Positions 33,310-40,890 of a stretch of 64,000 bases of DNA are shown piece by piece. Where the stretch lies: NCBI GenBank assembly GCA_003139095.1, contig PLHW01000008.1:187650-251649 (forward strand), written 5' to 3'. Position numbers and translations under genes: made by a program. Each line of letters starts with the position of its first letter. The stretch's first letter is position 1. The DNA comes from Acidobacteriaceae bacterium. GTDB lineage: Bacteria; Acidobacteriota; Terriglobia; Terriglobales; Acidobacteriaceae. The notes beneath the pieces are model-generated. The model saw nothing but the letters and a program-made list of their open reading frames with translations, did no database searches and was not told the DNA's origin.

Positions 33310-34019
33310 GCGGCGCGGCGGAAGGCCAGAAGGGCGCGAAACAGGGTGTGGCGCGCGGGATCACGCGGGCGACACTTTTGAAAGACCTACGGCTGGAGTG
33401 GCGATCAAAGGACGCCATCAACTCGATGCTGTTTTTTTCGCTGCTGGTGGTGGTGGTGTTCAGCTTTTCGTTCGACCCGAGCGCGGAGGAATCGCGGCAG
33501 ATTGCGGGCGGACTGATCTGGGTGGCGTTTTTGTTTGCCGCAGTAGTGGCGCTGAACCAGACGTGGGCGCGCGAATTGCGGAACCAGGTGCTGGATGCGT
33601 ATCGGGTGTCGCCGGCGCCGCCGAATTCGCTGTTCATGGCGAAGGTTTTGGGGAATTTTATTTTTGTGGCGGTGCTGGAAGCGCTGATGACACCGCTGTT
33701 CATTATTTTTTACCGGCTGCGGGCGATTGGGCCAGCGTGGCAGTTGCTGCTGGTGGCGGCGTTTGGAACGTGGGCGCTGGTGGTGAACGGGACATTTTTT
33801 GCGGCGATGTCGATCCGCACGCGGAGCCGCGAGATCATGCTGCCGCTGCTGCTGTTTCCGATTTCGATCCCGGCGATCCTGGCGATGGTGCAGGCGACGG
33901 CGGGAATTCTTACGGGTGAATACAGCGCGCGGTTCTGGATCGTGTTGCTTGCAACGTACGATCTGGTGTTTACTACGGGATGCCTGCTGTTGTTCGAGAC
34001 GGTGTTGAATGCGGAGTGA
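33306..34019 (+). CDS. ccmB: Haem exporter permease CcmB, 237 aa
   Basis: Six hydrophobic helices follow a basic cytoplasmic start (TLLKDLRLEWRSKDAINSML). CcmB-type features include AVVALNQTWARELRNQVLDA, RVSPAPPNSLFMAKVLGNFI and LLFPISIPAILAMVQA. It partners with CcmA in the inner membrane. It overlaps ccmA by four bases and is followed by a period-8 repeat, then ccmC. Confidence 0.94.
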   Translation: MSGAAEGQKGAKQGVARGITRATLLKDLRLEWRSKDAINSMLFFSLLVVVVFSFSFDPSAEESRQIAGGLIWVAFLFAAVVALNQTWARELRNQVLDAYRVSPAPPNSLFMAKVLGNFIFVAVLEALMTPLFIIFYRLRAIGPAWQLLLVAAFGTWALVVNGTFFAAMSIRTRSREIMLPLLLFPISIPAILAMVQATAGILTGEYSARFWIVLLATYDLVFTTGCLLLFETVLNAE

Positions 34020-34028
34020 GCTTATTTA

Positions 34029-34060
34029 ATCATTTAGTCATTTAAACATTTAGTCATTGG
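34029..34060. repeat. Period-8 tandem repeat
   Basis: ATCATTTA, GTCATTTA, AACATTTA, GTCATTGG in the ccmB-ccmC gap. Confidence 0.8.
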
Positions 34061-34079
34061 AACACCGGTTCGCATCCTT

Positions 34080-34817
34080 ATGAGAAGGCTATTTCCTATT
34101 CTCGTCATTTTCACCGGCGTTTTGCTTAGTTATGCGATGTCGATTGCGCTTTTGCCGGTGGTGCACATTGGGGGCATCACGCTGATCGGGGCGCCGACCG
34201 AGCAGACTATGGGCAGCGTGCAAAGGATTTTCTATTATCACGTGCCCTCAGCTTGGACGGCGTTCATACTCTTTTTTATTAATCTGGGCGCGTCGGTTTA
34301 CTACCTGATCAAGCGGTGCGCGACGGCGGATATTGTGGCGCTGGTGACGGCCGAGGTGGGAGTGGTTTTTTGCACGGTGGTGCTGGTGACGGGACCGATC
34401 TGGGCGCGGCCGGTGTGGGGGATCTGGTGGACGTGGGACATGCGTCTGACGTCGACACTGGTGCTGTGGCTGATTTATGTGAGCTATCTTTTTCTGCGGA
34501 AGTTTTCTTCGAGCGGGCAGACTCCGTTGCTGGCGGCTGCGCTGGCGGTGCTGGGCGCGCTATGCGTGCCGTTCGTTTATTTTTCGATCTGGTTTTTCCG
34601 GACGCAGCATCCGCAACCGGTGATGGGCGGAGGCGGATCGATCGATCCGCGCATGCTGCATGTTCTGCTGGTGAACTGGCTGGCGTTTTCCTGCTTCGCG
34701 TTTCTGGTGTGCTGGTCGCGCTTCCGGCTGGAGAAGGTGCAGCGCGAGGTGGATGAGGCGCACGCGATGCGGTCGTTGCTGGACGATCCGAGCGCGGCGG
34801 CGAGGAGCATGCGATGA
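34080..34817 (+). CDS. ccmC: Haem-handling protein CcmC, 245 aa
   Basis: Six-span inner-membrane protein of the HemAT/CcmC-CcmF-CcsA superfamily that loads haem onto CcmE. The tryptophan-rich periplasmic motif is seen as VWGIWWTWDMRLTS. The flanking haem-ligand His residues are in YYHVPSAW and RTQHPQPV. It overlaps the small ccmD-like gene by four bases (ATGA). Confidence 0.96.
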   Translation: MRRLFPILVIFTGVLLSYAMSIALLPVVHIGGITLIGAPTEQTMGSVQRIFYYHVPSAWTAFILFFINLGASVYYLIKRCATADIVALVTAEVGVVFCTVVLVTGPIWARPVWGIWWTWDMRLTSTLVLWLIYVSYLFLRKFSSSGQTPLLAAALAVLGALCVPFVYFSIWFFRTQHPQPVMGGGGSIDPRMLHVLLVNWLAFSCFAFLVCWSRFRLEKVQREVDEAHAMRSLLDDPSAAARSMR

Positions 34818-34939
34818 GTTCGAACCCTTATTTGTTCGCGGCGTACGCGGCGACGTGGGTCATTCACATTATTTATCTGGCGACGATCCGGCGGCGGTAC
34901 GCGCGGCTGAAGCGGGAGATTGAGGAGTTAAAGAAGTAG
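34814..34939 (+). CDS. ccmD: CcmD-like small membrane protein, 41 aa
   Basis: A 41-codon gene starting in the stop of ccmC. The product has a short periplasmic start (SSNPYLFAAYAATW), one transmembrane helix (VIHIIYLATI) and a strongly basic tail (RRRYARLKREIEELKK). Position, overlap and topology match CcmD, which stabilises the CcmABC-CcmE complex. No ccmF, ccmG or ccmH follows, so those must lie elsewhere. Confidence 0.85.
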   Translation: MSSNPYLFAAYAATWVIHIIYLATIRRRYARLKREIEELKK

Positions 34940-34985
34940 AGACGACGCGTCTTCTCGCTACTCGCCCCCAAGCCTCACATCTGCC

Positions 34986-35022
34986 TTGACAAGTGTTAAG
35001 CTACAGGCTACAGTCTACTTGT
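34986..35022 (+). promoter_or_regulatory. higBA promoter with possible HigA operator
   Basis: TTGACA (34986-34991), a 17-bp spacer and TACAGT (35009-35014). An inverted repeat ACAAGT (34989-34994) / ACTTGT (35017-35022) brackets the promoter. The spacer also has heptamers AGCTACA and GGCTACA. Transcription would begin almost at the GTG start, so the mRNA may be leaderless. Confidence 0.6.
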
Positions 35023-35310
35023 GTACATTCGGAATTTCGTCCACAAAGGGCTGATGGAGTTCTACTCCTATGGCAGCTTAAGGGGCGTTCCGCCAGATTC
35101 GGCAGACAAGCTTCGCAAGATGCTGTCGTTTCTCGACAACATGGACGGTGCGGAGGAATTGAGCTCATTGCCTGCGTGGAAGGTCATACGCTCAGCGGGG
35201 ACCGCAAGGGAACTTGGAGTCTAAGCGTAACGCGCAACCGGCGATTGACATTCCGGATCGACGCCGTAGAGAACGAAATCTGCGACGTGAACTTGGAAGA
35301 TTATCACTAG
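35021..35310 (+). pseudogene. higB: higB-like toxin gene, frameshifted
   Basis: The first frame (GTG start, YIRNFVHKGLMEFYSYGSLR, then PDSADKLRKMLSFLDNM, up to LPAWKV) matches the N-terminal part of HigB/RelE-type mRNA interferases. The rest is in another frame: HTLSGDRKGTWSLSVTRNRR, then LTFRIDAVENEICDVNLEDYH. One missing base near 35185-35186 (GTC-CAT reduced to GTCAT) separates them. The uninterrupted toxin would be about 96 aa, the usual size. In frame, only 67 residues are made and the active-site half is lost. It could be a real mutation or an assembly error. The antitoxin downstream is intact. Confidence 0.82.
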
Positions 35311-35332
35311 GAAATTGAGAGGAAAAACAGTC

Positions 35333-35629
35333 ATGCCCATCAAGAACCCCACCCACGCCGGAGATTTTGTACGGACGGAGATCATTGAACCGGCTGGCCT
35401 GACGGTGACTGCGGCGGCCGGCGTGCTGCGAGTTTCCCGGCCCGCGCTCTCCAGCCTGCTTAATGGCAAGGCGGACCTGTCGGGTGAAATGGCGTTGCGG
35501 ATCGAGAAGGCTTTTGGCGTCAGGATGGATACGCTGATGCGGATGCAGGCTGCTTATGACATCGCGCAGACGCGCAAGCGGGAGAAGCAGATTCGCGTGA
35601 AGCGGTTTCATCCAGCCGCAGAAGCGTAA
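35333..35629 (+). CDS. higA: HigA-like antitoxin, 98 aa
   Basis: Xre-type helix-turn-helix antitoxin of the HigA family, with the typical start KNPTHAGDFVRTEIIEPAGL. The HTH is TVTAAAGVLRVSRPALSSLL, followed by LSGEMALRIEKAFGV and MQAAYDIAQTRKRE. AGAGGA precedes ATG 35333. It is intact although the upstream toxin is frameshifted, and it could still act as a DNA-binding regulator. Confidence 0.92.
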   Translation: MPIKNPTHAGDFVRTEIIEPAGLTVTAAAGVLRVSRPALSSLLNGKADLSGEMALRIEKAFGVRMDTLMRMQAAYDIAQTRKREKQIRVKRFHPAAEA

Positions 35630-35853
35630 ACGACAATCTTTTTACAACCATTCCGGGGCTTTCGACCTTCTCACTAGGCGGTGCGACGGGTGTGCGCGCT
35701 TGACAGCGTATCTCTTGGATGTAAAAGTATTTAATTGCTTCAATTCCAGTTGTTGGTGACAGGTGCGCATGCGCCTCCCAGGGCGTAGATCATAGCGGTG
35801 TTTGTGTGCCTTTCGTGTTCTCACCCCACGAGATTGGGAAATCGGAGGAGTCG

Positions 35854-38800
35854 GTGAATCGGAATTACCAGGCGTCGGCAGGAGGTTCGGTGAGACATTC
35901 GGAAACCGGCAAAGGCCGGAAGGCAGTTTGGAGCAGACGAGCGAGTCTGCTGGCCGTGTTCGTAGTGGGCGTGGCGAGCGTGGCCTTTATTGCCGGTTCG
36001 AAACCGGGCGCGGCGGGCGCGAGGGACTCGAGATCCGCGCTGATGGGAGCGAAGAGTGCGGCTTCGGCGAGCGCTGTATCGCTGCCGCTGTTTTTTGAGC
36101 CGAATGAAGGGCAGACGGACGGGCGAGTGAAGTTTCTGGCTCGGGGGGCGGGCTACGGCCTGTTCCTGACGGCCGATGAGGCGGTGCTGGCGCTGCAGCG
36201 GACGGTGGCGAAGAAGTCGGCAGACGGCAAAGAACATTCGATGCGCACGAATGCCATTCGCATGCGGCTGGCAGGGGCGAACGCGGCGGCGCGCATTCAG
36301 GGCGCGGAGCCGCTGCCGGGCAAGAGCAATTATTTTATTGGCAACGAGCGGAGCAAGTGGCGGAGCGGGATTCCGCAGTATGCGCGCGTGGAATATCAGG
36401 ATGTGTATCGCGGCATCGACCTGGCGTATTACGGCAACGGGCAGCAACTGGAGTATGACTTCCGAGTGGCGCCGGGAGCGGATGCAAATCAGATTGCGCT
36501 GAGCTTTGAGGGCGCTAACGCGCGGATTGAGGCGGGCGATCTGGTTCTGACTACTTCGGGGGGAGACGTACGGTTCCGGGCTCCGCACATTTATCAGCCG
36601 CGCGCGGGCGATGGGGCAAGCGGGCAGTCGTCACACGCGGGCGAGAAGACGATCTCGGGCGGTTTCCGGTTGCTGGCGGACAACAACGTTGGCTTCGCGA
36701 TTGGCGAATATGACCACTCGCGGGCGCTGGTGATCGATCCGGTTTTGAGCTACTCGACGTACTTCGGACTGGGCGGTGAGTCGCTGGCTAGCGTGGCCGT
36801 GGACAACGCGAACAATATTTACCTGGCTTGCACGACGACCGCGGCGGGATTTCCGACCAGCGCGGGAGCGATTCAACCGAGCCTGAACGGGACGGCGAAT
36901 TTGCTGATTGCGGTGCTCAGCCCGACGGCGGGAACGGGCTCGGCGCAGCTGCTCTATGCGACATACCTGGGCGGGAATGGAACGGATAGTCTGGCGGGCG
37001 TGACGATCGACCCCGGCACGGCGAGTTTCCCGAGCATCAACATCTACGTTGCCGGAACCACCACTTCCACCACTTTTCCGACCACAGCTTCGGCATTCCA
37101 GGTTGGGCCGCCGCAGGTGCCGGGCACTCATGGATTCCTGAGCACGATCAATGTGGCGGCCGGTGCAAGCGGCAACACATTCACACTGAGCTACTCGACG
37201 TATTTGGCGGGGAACGGCACGGACATCGTTACGGGAATTGCGGTGGACAGCTTCAACGATGCGTACGTGACAGGGACAACGACGTCGACGGACGTGGATA
37301 CAGGATTTCCGTCGACCCCGAACGCATACCAGATCTGTCCATTTCAGCCGGCGCAAGCGGGAGGCACGCCGTGTCCGCAGACGACGGGGCCAACACAGTT
37401 TTTTGCGAGCCAGGTCAACACCCTGGGAACGGGCGCGCAGAGCATGCTGTACTCGACATATTTTGGCGGCGGCTGGCCGAGCAACGCGAAGACAGCGGGC
37501 GGAGGAATTGCGGTGGACGTGATTCCGAACAATCCGCGCAGCAACGTGAACATGTATTTCACGGGCACAACCAACATGCCGGGAGTTACCGGGCCGAATG
37601 GAGAGGCGCCGTTCCCGCTGGTGAATGCCTATCAGAGTTGCCTGAACGAATCGGGGGCGACGCAATGCACGGGCGCGCCGGGGCCGAACCGGGATGCGAT
37701 TCTGGTGAAGATCAATCCGAACCAGGTGGGGCAGGGTCCGTCGTTCTCTACGTATCTGGGCGGGGCTAACGATGACTTCGGGAACGCCGTGGCGGTCGAT
37801 ACGATTGGCAACACATACGTCACGGGCGGGACGAATTCGTCGGACTGGCTTTGCAACAACTCGTGCGTGTTTGCGCCGAGCCCGTATAACGCGTATCACC
37901 AGGCGGGCACCGCGGTCACATTGAATGCCTTCATTGCGAAGGTAGGGAATTTTGGCAGCGGCATTTATCCGCTGAACTTTTTCGCGTATATCGGGGAGTC
38001 GGGCGCGACCGCCGGCCAAAACATTACGGGACAGGCGATCACGGTCGACTCAGTGCAGGCGGCGCACGTCGCAGGCACGACGGCGTCGGATACTTTGAGC
38101 GTGGCGGATGCGTCGCAGGCGACGTATGGCGGAGGAGTGAGCGATGCCTTCGCAGCGCTCATTTCAACCACGCTGGTTACACCTCCGACCGGCAATTACG
38201 TCACGTATCTTGGCGGTAGTGGTACGGACGTGGGCACGGGAATCGCGCTCGACACACTTGGCGCGACGTATGTGGCGGGATCGACGCAGTCGGCGAATTT
38301 TCCGCTCGCCAATCCTTATCAGGACCAGTTACTCGGGACGCAGAACGCGTTTGTGACGAAGCTGGGCGGCAACAGCGCGGTAGTGACGTCGGCCGCGAGC
38401 GGCAGCCCGTCGCCGAGCCCCGTGCCGGCCGGAACGCAGGCTACATTCACGTTTAACATTACGAACAACGGGCCCGATCCGGCGAACAATGTGACGTTCA
38501 CGGCGAACGTGCCAACGGCCGGGTTGCAAACTCTGCCGACTGCCGAGGTGGTGAGCAGCGGGACAGGGAGTTGTACGAACGGGCAGACGGGGATCATCAT
38601 CTGCAATGTGGGGACGCTGGCGGTGGCCGCGCAGGCGCAGGTTGCGGTGTTCGTAACCCCGGCGATCCCGGTGGTGACGCCGCACATCTCAGTGTCTGGC
38701 AGCGCGGCGGCCAACGGCGGAGCACCGGGCAATTCGGTGGGGCAGCAGGCGAACGTTACGGACTTTACGGTGAGCGCGGTGAATACGACGCCGGGAGGAG

Positions 38801-39303
38801 CGGTGAGCGCCGGGGGCCTGGCGACCATTGCGATCACGCTGACTCCTTCCCAAACCTATGGCTACGATGCGAGCATCACGTTGAGCCAGAGTGCGTCGCC
38901 GTCGATTGTGGCAAACCCGTCTCCGACATTCACCGTGAACCCGATCGTGCTCTCGGGAACGACCAATGGCCAGTCCGTGCTGAATATTCAAACCGTGGCG
39001 CGGCCCGTGAACAGCGGAAGTCTGTTGCGGCGAAAAGCTTTCTACGCGGCGTGGCTGCCGATTGGGGGCTTGAGCTTTCTGGGTCTGGGAATTGGCGCGG
39101 GCAAGAAGCGGCGGCGCTGGCTGATTGGAGCGATGCTGGGATTGCTGGCGGGATTGATCCTGCTGCAACCGGCGTGCAGTGGCGGAAGCACTGCGGCGAC
39201 GAACGGCGGAGGCACACAGGCCGGGTTGTACTTCATCACCGTCACGGCGTCGGCGGGTAGCGGGGCATCGCACCAGGCGATCGTGTCGTTGCAGGTGAAC
39301 TAG
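35854..39303 (+). CDS. Large exported SBBP-repeat propeller protein with DUF11-like domain, about 1149 aa
   Basis: Two GTG starts, 35854 and 35890, each have GGAGG upstream. The first is listed, and either keeps the signal anchor (SLLAVFVVGVASVAFIAG). An N-terminal domain of the type that precedes SBBP repeats follows (PLFFEPNEGQTDGRVKFLAR, YRGIDLAYYGNGQQLEYDF). Next come many SBBP repeats (YSTYLAGNGTDIVTGIAVDS, FNDAYVTGTT), then a DUF11-like domain (FNITNNGPDPANNVTFTANV). Near the C-terminus, membrane segments flank a basic loop (GAGKKRRRWLIG), then a Cys-containing LLQPACSGG and a short beta domain. Probably a cell-surface adhesin or structural protein. Confidence 0.87.
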   Translation: MNRNYQASAGGSVRHSETGKGRKAVWSRRASLLAVFVVGVASVAFIAGSKPGAAGARDSRSALMGAKSAASASAVSLPLFFEPNEGQTDGRVKFLARGAGYGLFLTADEAVLALQRTVAKKSADGKEHSMRTNAIRMRLAGANAAARIQGAEPLPGKSNYFIGNERSKWRSGIPQYARVEYQDVYRGIDLAYYGNGQQLEYDFRVAPGADANQIALSFEGANARIEAGDLVLTTSGGDVRFRAPHIYQPRAGDGASGQSSHAGEKTISGGFRLLADNNVGFAIGEYDHSRALVIDPVLSYSTYFGLGGESLASVAVDNANNIYLACTTTAAGFPTSAGAIQPSLNGTANLLIAVLSPTAGTGSAQLLYATYLGGNGTDSLAGVTIDPGTASFPSINIYVAGTTTSTTFPTTASAFQVGPPQVPGTHGFLSTINVAAGASGNTFTLSYSTYLAGNGTDIVTGIAVDSFNDAYVTGTTTSTDVDTGFPSTPNAYQICPFQPAQAGGTPCPQTTGPTQFFASQVNTLGTGAQSMLYSTYFGGGWPSNAKTAGGGIAVDVIPNNPRSNVNMYFTGTTNMPGVTGPNGEAPFPLVNAYQSCLNESGATQCTGAPGPNRDAILVKINPNQVGQGPSFSTYLGGANDDFGNAVAVDTIGNTYVTGGTNSSDWLCNNSCVFAPSPYNAYHQAGTAVTLNAFIAKVGNFGSGIYPLNFFAYIGESGATAGQNITGQAITVDSVQAAHVAGTTASDTLSVADASQATYGGGVSDAFAALISTTLVTPPTGNYVTYLGGSGTDVGTGIALDTLGATYVAGSTQSANFPLANPYQDQLLGTQNAFVTKLGGNSAVVTSAASGSPSPSPVPAGTQATFTFNITNNGPDPANNVTFTANVPTAGLQTLPTAEVVSSGTGSCTNGQTGIIICNVGTLAVAAQAQVAVFVTPAIPVVTPHISVSGSAAANGGAPGNSVGQQANVTDFTVSAVNTTPGGAVSAGGLATIAITLTPSQTYGYDASITLSQSASPSIVANPSPTFTVNPIVLSGTTNGQSVLNIQTVARPVNSGSLLRRKAFYAAWLPIGGLSFLGLGIGAGKKRRRWLIGAMLGLLAGLILLQPACSGGSTAATNGGGTQAGLYFITVTASAGSGASHQAIVSLQVN

Positions 39304-39376
39304 TTTCAAATTCCTCTTTCTTCTTTGACGGAGCCTCGCGCCCACGGTTTGTGGGAGCGGGGCTCTGGCGCGTCTG

Positions 39377-39421
39377 GGGCAATCCAGCTTTGGGCAACCC
39401 AGGTTCGGGCAATCCAGCTTC
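39377..39421. repeat. Three 15-bp repeats
   Basis: GGGCAATCCAGCTTT, GGGCAACCCAGGTTC and GGGCAATCCAGCTTC lie downstream of the SBBP gene. Confidence 0.75.
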
Positions 39422-39526
39422 GGGCGAGTCGCAGCGATCCTGAAAAGTTGATGGCGGCGGGCGCCGGATTTGCACAGGCGGAACGCTGGCGCCTGTAAGT
39501 GGTTCAAAAAGGGGGAAATGGAGTTC

Positions 39527-39565
39527 TTGACAATATTACATATTGCGATATCATTATTGCGATTT
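39527..39565 (+). promoter_or_regulatory. Promoter with direct-repeat operator of the Xre regulator
   Basis: TTGACA (39527-39532), a 16-bp spacer and TATCAT (39549-39554). Two direct repeats, TATTGCGATAT (39541-39551) and TATTGCGATTT (39555-39565), overlap the -10 and the start region, as expected for an autoregulated Xre gene. Confidence 0.6.
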
Positions 39566-39570
39566 GAGAT

Positions 39571-40062
39571 ATGACAGTGGGCGAAAAAATTCGCTATCTA
39601 CGCGAGGTGGAAGGCTCGCTGCGCGGGCTGGGCCGCCCGATGACGCAACAGGAACTGATGAAGGCGATTCGCAAAGAGACGGGCAAGGCGATCAGCCAGT
39701 CTTACCTGTCACAAATCGAAAGCGGGCGGCGGCCGCATATGACGCAGGCGACGCGCACGCTGCTGGCGCGGTTTTTTAAAGTCCATCCGGGATTTCTGGT
39801 GACGGACCCAGAGGGCTACCACGCGGAACTGACGTCGGACCTGCGGACGACGGAGGGGCAGCTCGATGTGTGGCTGCTGCAAGGCTCGGAGCGGTTTGCG
39901 AGCGATCCCGCGGTGAGCGAGGCGCTCATCAAGGCGGCGAGAGAAAGCGACACACGACGCGCGATTTTGTTGCTGGGAGAAATTTTGAATACGCCGGGAC
40001 TGGCGGACCGGCTGTTTGAGGCGCTGGGCCCGGAAACGACGCCTCAGCAAAGGCGGACTTAG
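39571..40062 (+). CDS. Xre-family transcriptional regulator, 163 aa
   Basis: N-terminal lambda-repressor-type HTH: VGEKIRYLREVEGSLRG, MTQQELMKAIRKETGK and SQSYLSQIESGRRPHM. A helical C-terminal domain (LDVWLLQGSERFASDPAVSE, ALIKAARESDTRRAILLLGE) probably mediates oligomerisation or sensing. It lies about 100 bases upstream of the NfeD/flotillin/PspA genes on the same strand and is the natural candidate to control them. No clear ribosome binding site is visible and the predicted 5' leader is very short. Confidence 0.85.
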   Translation: MTVGEKIRYLREVEGSLRGLGRPMTQQELMKAIRKETGKAISQSYLSQIESGRRPHMTQATRTLLARFFKVHPGFLVTDPEGYHAELTSDLRTTEGQLDVWLLQGSERFASDPAVSEALIKAARESDTRRAILLLGEILNTPGLADRLFEALGPETTPQQRRT

Positions 40063-40168
40063 CGGGACGTGGCGGAATCGTGGTGCGAATTTAGATCGAG
40101 GCTCGCGATTTGTGGCTGGCGGCGCGAGTCTGGAAGCTGGCGTCGGAACTGATGGGGAGGCGAAATCC

Positions 40169-40810
40169 ATGACCTGGTCGGATTTTTATCTAATTTGTTT
40201 TGCCATCGGATTTCTGCTTAGTGCGATTTCGTTCATCTCGGGCAGCCTGCATCTGCACGGTCATTGGCCGCATGCGCACAGCCTGCATGGGGTGGGGCAT
40301 GGGCATGCCCATGGCGCGGGCGGAGGGCGCGGGGGAAACCGGTCGGGAGTTTCGCCGCTTAACTTTTTTACGATTGCGATTTTCCTGGCGTGGTTTGGCG
40401 GGACGGGTTATTTGCTGGCGCGGTATTCGGCCGTGGTATTCGCGCTCGGATTGTTTTTGTCGGCGCTGGTCGGGCTGATGGGGGCAACCATTGTGTTTCT
40501 GTTTCTGGCGCGCGTGCTGTCAAACCCAGAGGCGGAGATGGATCAGGCGGATTACGAGATGGTGGGCGTGGTGGGGCGGGTATCGTCGCCAATTCGCGCG
40601 GCGGGTGTGGGAGAAATTATTTTTTCGCAAGCGGGCAAGCGGCGCTGCTGCGCGGCTCGCAGCGACACGGGCGCACCGTTGACGAAGGATATTGAGGTCG
40701 TGGTAGCGCGCTACGAGCGTGGCGTCGCGTACGTGCGGCCGTGGGACGAATTTACGGGTGAGAGCTTGGAGCCACGAGCTTCGAGCCACGAGTCGACACC
40801 GGAGCGATAG
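40169..40810 (+). CDS. NfeD/YqiJ-like membrane protein with His-rich loop, 213 aa
   Basis: GGGAGG precedes ATG 40169. The protein has an N-terminal helix (FYLICFAIGFLLSAISFISG), a loop with nine His in 21 residues (28-48), two more helices (FFTIAIFLAWFGGTGYLLA, VVFALGLFLSALVGLMGATI) and a C-terminal OB-like NfeD domain (MVGVVGRVSSPIRAAGVGEI, VARYERGVAYVRPWDEF). NfeD-type proteins partner flotillins. The His-rich loop could bind metal. The last codons read through a heptamer repeat, so the tail is probably not functional sequence. Confidence 0.82.
   Translation: MTWSDFYLICFAIGFLLSAISFISGSLHLHGHWPHAHSLHGVGHGHAHGAGGGRGGNRSGVSPLNFFTIAIFLAWFGGTGYLLARYSAVVFALGLFLSALVGLMGATIVFLFLARVLSNPEAEMDQADYEMVGVVGRVSSPIRAAGVGEIIFSQAGKRRCCAARSDTGAPLTKDIEVVVARYERGVAYVRPWDEFTGESLEPRASSHESTPER
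40762..40796. repeat. Heptamer array, 5 units
   Basis: GAGCTTG, GAGCCAC, GAGCTTC, GAGCCAC, GAGTCGA. It overlaps the 3' end of the NfeD-like gene and encodes its last residues (SLEPRASSHEST). Confidence 0.82.
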
Positions 40811-40842
40811 GCTTCCCGTGTCGGCTGTTGGTTCAACGCTGG

Positions 40843-40877
40843 TAGCTCGAAGCCCGAAGCTCGCGGCTCGAAGCTAT
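40843..40877. repeat. Heptamer array, 5 units
   Basis: TAGCTCG, AAGCCCG, AAGCTCG, CGGCTCG, AAGCTAT, ending just before the flotillin ribosome binding site. Confidence 0.8.
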
Positions 40878-40890
40878 TTTAGGAGGCGAT

